From assembly GCA_021823385.1 (NCBI GenBank), contig JAKAOC010000153.1:1-6127 (forward strand): a stretch of 6,127 nt of DNA. Direction: 5' to 3'. A model generated the notes under the pieces. It saw only the letters and a program-made list of their open reading frames with translations. It had not been told where the DNA came from and searched no databases. A program made the position numbers and the translations under genes. Below, in pieces: positions 5,631 to 6,127 of this stretch; positions within the stretch are counted from its first letter, which is position 1; each line of letters opens with the position of its first letter. The DNA comes from Actinomycetes bacterium. GTDB taxonomy: Bacteria > Actinomycetota > Acidimicrobiia > Acidimicrobiales > Acidimicrobiaceae.

Positions 5631-5655
5631 CGGCTCGGTTATTCCAACCGTGCCG
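5631..5655. promoter_or_regulatory. 25-bp near-perfect palindrome upstream of the amidohydrolase gene, candidate operator
   Basis: The arms CGGC-T-CGGTT (5631-5640) and AACCG-T-GCCG (5646-5655) surround a 5-bp centre ATTCC. Nine of ten arm positions pair; only the T/T at 5635/5651 fails. It lies 56-80 nt upstream of ATG 5575, the usual distance for an operator. No T-run follows on the minus strand, so an intrinsic terminator is unlikely. A leader hairpin is the alternative. Confidence 0.55.
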
Positions 5656-6031
5656 AAATTCCGGGGCGCGTGCTCCGATATCCTGAGAAGACCTTCACGC
5701 CAGTAGGAACCGAAGCCCGCCCATTGCCGGCGGCTCCCAGGAGGTCCGGCACCATTAGCGCCCGAGGGTGGCTTGGAACCCAGCGACTCTTGGGGCCGCC
5801 ATTGACTCATGGCACGCCGCCAAGGCTTTCATTCGGACTCCATGCTACGGCAGGAGCCTTGGGCCCACACCCGGCCAAAATGGGTGCATTGCGTCATGTG
5901 CCCGCTATGGACGTGACGCGAGCCCCCGCTGCACCGGCGGCAGGAAAACCCTCACTCACCATTAGGGCAAAACGAGCGGGCCTCTGGCGGGTGGCGGAAG
6001 GCTGTATTGAAAATCGGGAGCTTGCCATCGC

Positions 6032-6127
6032 TCAGGAGTCGCTGAAGGATTCCAGCAAGTACTCGACCCCGGGGCTGTCCTTTGCGCGGTACAGAGCCTC
6101 ATCGGCGCGCGCCAAGAGCTCGTGTGC
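6032..6127 (-). CDS. GGDEF-domain protein (probable diguanylate cyclase), C-terminal fragment at the right edge
   Basis: The minus strand is open from the right edge to TGA at 6034-6032 and gives 31 residues, of which HELLARADEALYRAKDS matches the last helix of GGDEF domains (LLxxADxALYxAK). GGDEF proteins make cyclic di-GMP from two GTP. The catalytic GGDEF/GGEEF motif lies outside the window, so activity cannot be judged. After the helix the protein ends PGVEYLLESFSDS, without the GRNRV-type strand that commonly follows, so the C-terminal edge is atypical. The sequence is cut by the window edge and not visibly broken. It is the same strand as the amidohydrolase gene but 456 bp away, so co-transcription is doubtful. 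Confidence 0.8.
   Translation of the reverse strand, partial: AHELLARADEALYRAKDSPGVEYLLESFSDS

Larger units (their letters stand above)
5576..6031. other. Long non-coding gap upstream of the amidohydrolase gene
   Basis: These 456 bp lie between the stop of the GGDEF gene and the start of the amidohydrolase gene, both on the minus strand. I see no supported gene. Short frames on both strands lack ribosome binding sites and recognisable protein sequence. It should hold the amidohydrolase promoter and any GGDEF terminator. The only strong element is the 25-bp palindrome at 5631-5655, next to a second imperfect 12-bp palindrome CCGAAATTCCGG at 5653-5664. I could not find a confident -35/-10 pair or a hairpin followed by a U-run. 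Confidence 0.55.

Noticed and set aside
5808..5823. TGGCAC as a sigma-54 -24 element
   Set aside because: The expected -12 TTGC(A/T) at the right spacing is absent, and the orientation is away from the amidohydrolase gene.
5750..5968. CACCATTAG(C/G)GC present twice (5750-5761 and 5957-5968), as a possible repeat element
   Set aside because: Only 11 of 12 bases match, 207 bp apart, with no further similarity in the flanks; this could be chance.
5907..6127. Plus-strand frame from ATG 5907 open to the right edge
   Set aside because: It has no Shine-Dalgarno and overlaps the minus-strand GGDEF C-terminus, which has a clear family signature.

Overview
The window reads as a chromosomal stretch of a high-GC bacterium. 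Third codon positions are mostly G or C, genes carry good Shine-Dalgarno sequences, and two genes appear to start with TTG. The enzyme and regulator families present (AlkK/FadD-type acyl-CoA ligase, peptidase C26, PF04909 amidohydrolase, RpiR and GntR/UTRA regulators, GGDEF) are common in soil Actinomycetota and in Burkholderiales or Rhizobiales. The sequence alone does not let me choose between them. I see no mobile element, CRISPR array, tRNA, rRNA or phage gene.

Layout, left to right. Bases 2-76 (+) look like the last codons of a gene entering from the left. It converges on a medium/long-chain acyl-CoA ligase (102-1700, -). Upstream of the ligase on the same strand is a gamma-glutamyl hydrolase-type glutamine amidotransferase (1830-2537, -, TTG start). 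A 406-bp divergent control region (2538-2943) separates this pair from an RpiR-family regulator (2944-3798, +) and holds two palindromes and a tandem GTTACA repeat. The RpiR gene converges, 16 bp away, on a GntR/HutC-type regulator with a UTRA domain (3815-4579, -, TTG start). Upstream of that gene on the same strand is an ACMSD-like amidohydrolase (4682-5575, -). A 456-bp non-coding gap follows, with a striking 25-bp palindrome at 5631-5655. The window ends inside the C-terminal end of a GGDEF-domain protein (6032-6127, -).

Inferred working together: the hydrolase and the ligase would form a small catabolic unit. The hydrolase would release glutamate from a gamma-glutamyl-linked amine or acid, and the ligase would activate a carboxylic acid to its CoA thioester. 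The divergent RpiR regulator would be its most natural local controller. The amidohydrolase and the GntR regulator look like a second enzyme-regulator pair, with a palindrome overlapping a -10-like box in front of gntR that suggests autoregulation. No transporter, gamma-glutamyl ligase or oxidase is visible, so the substrate cannot be named. All enzymes belong to known families with intact catalytic residues. What seems undescribed is the combination and the cis-elements, not a new protein fold.
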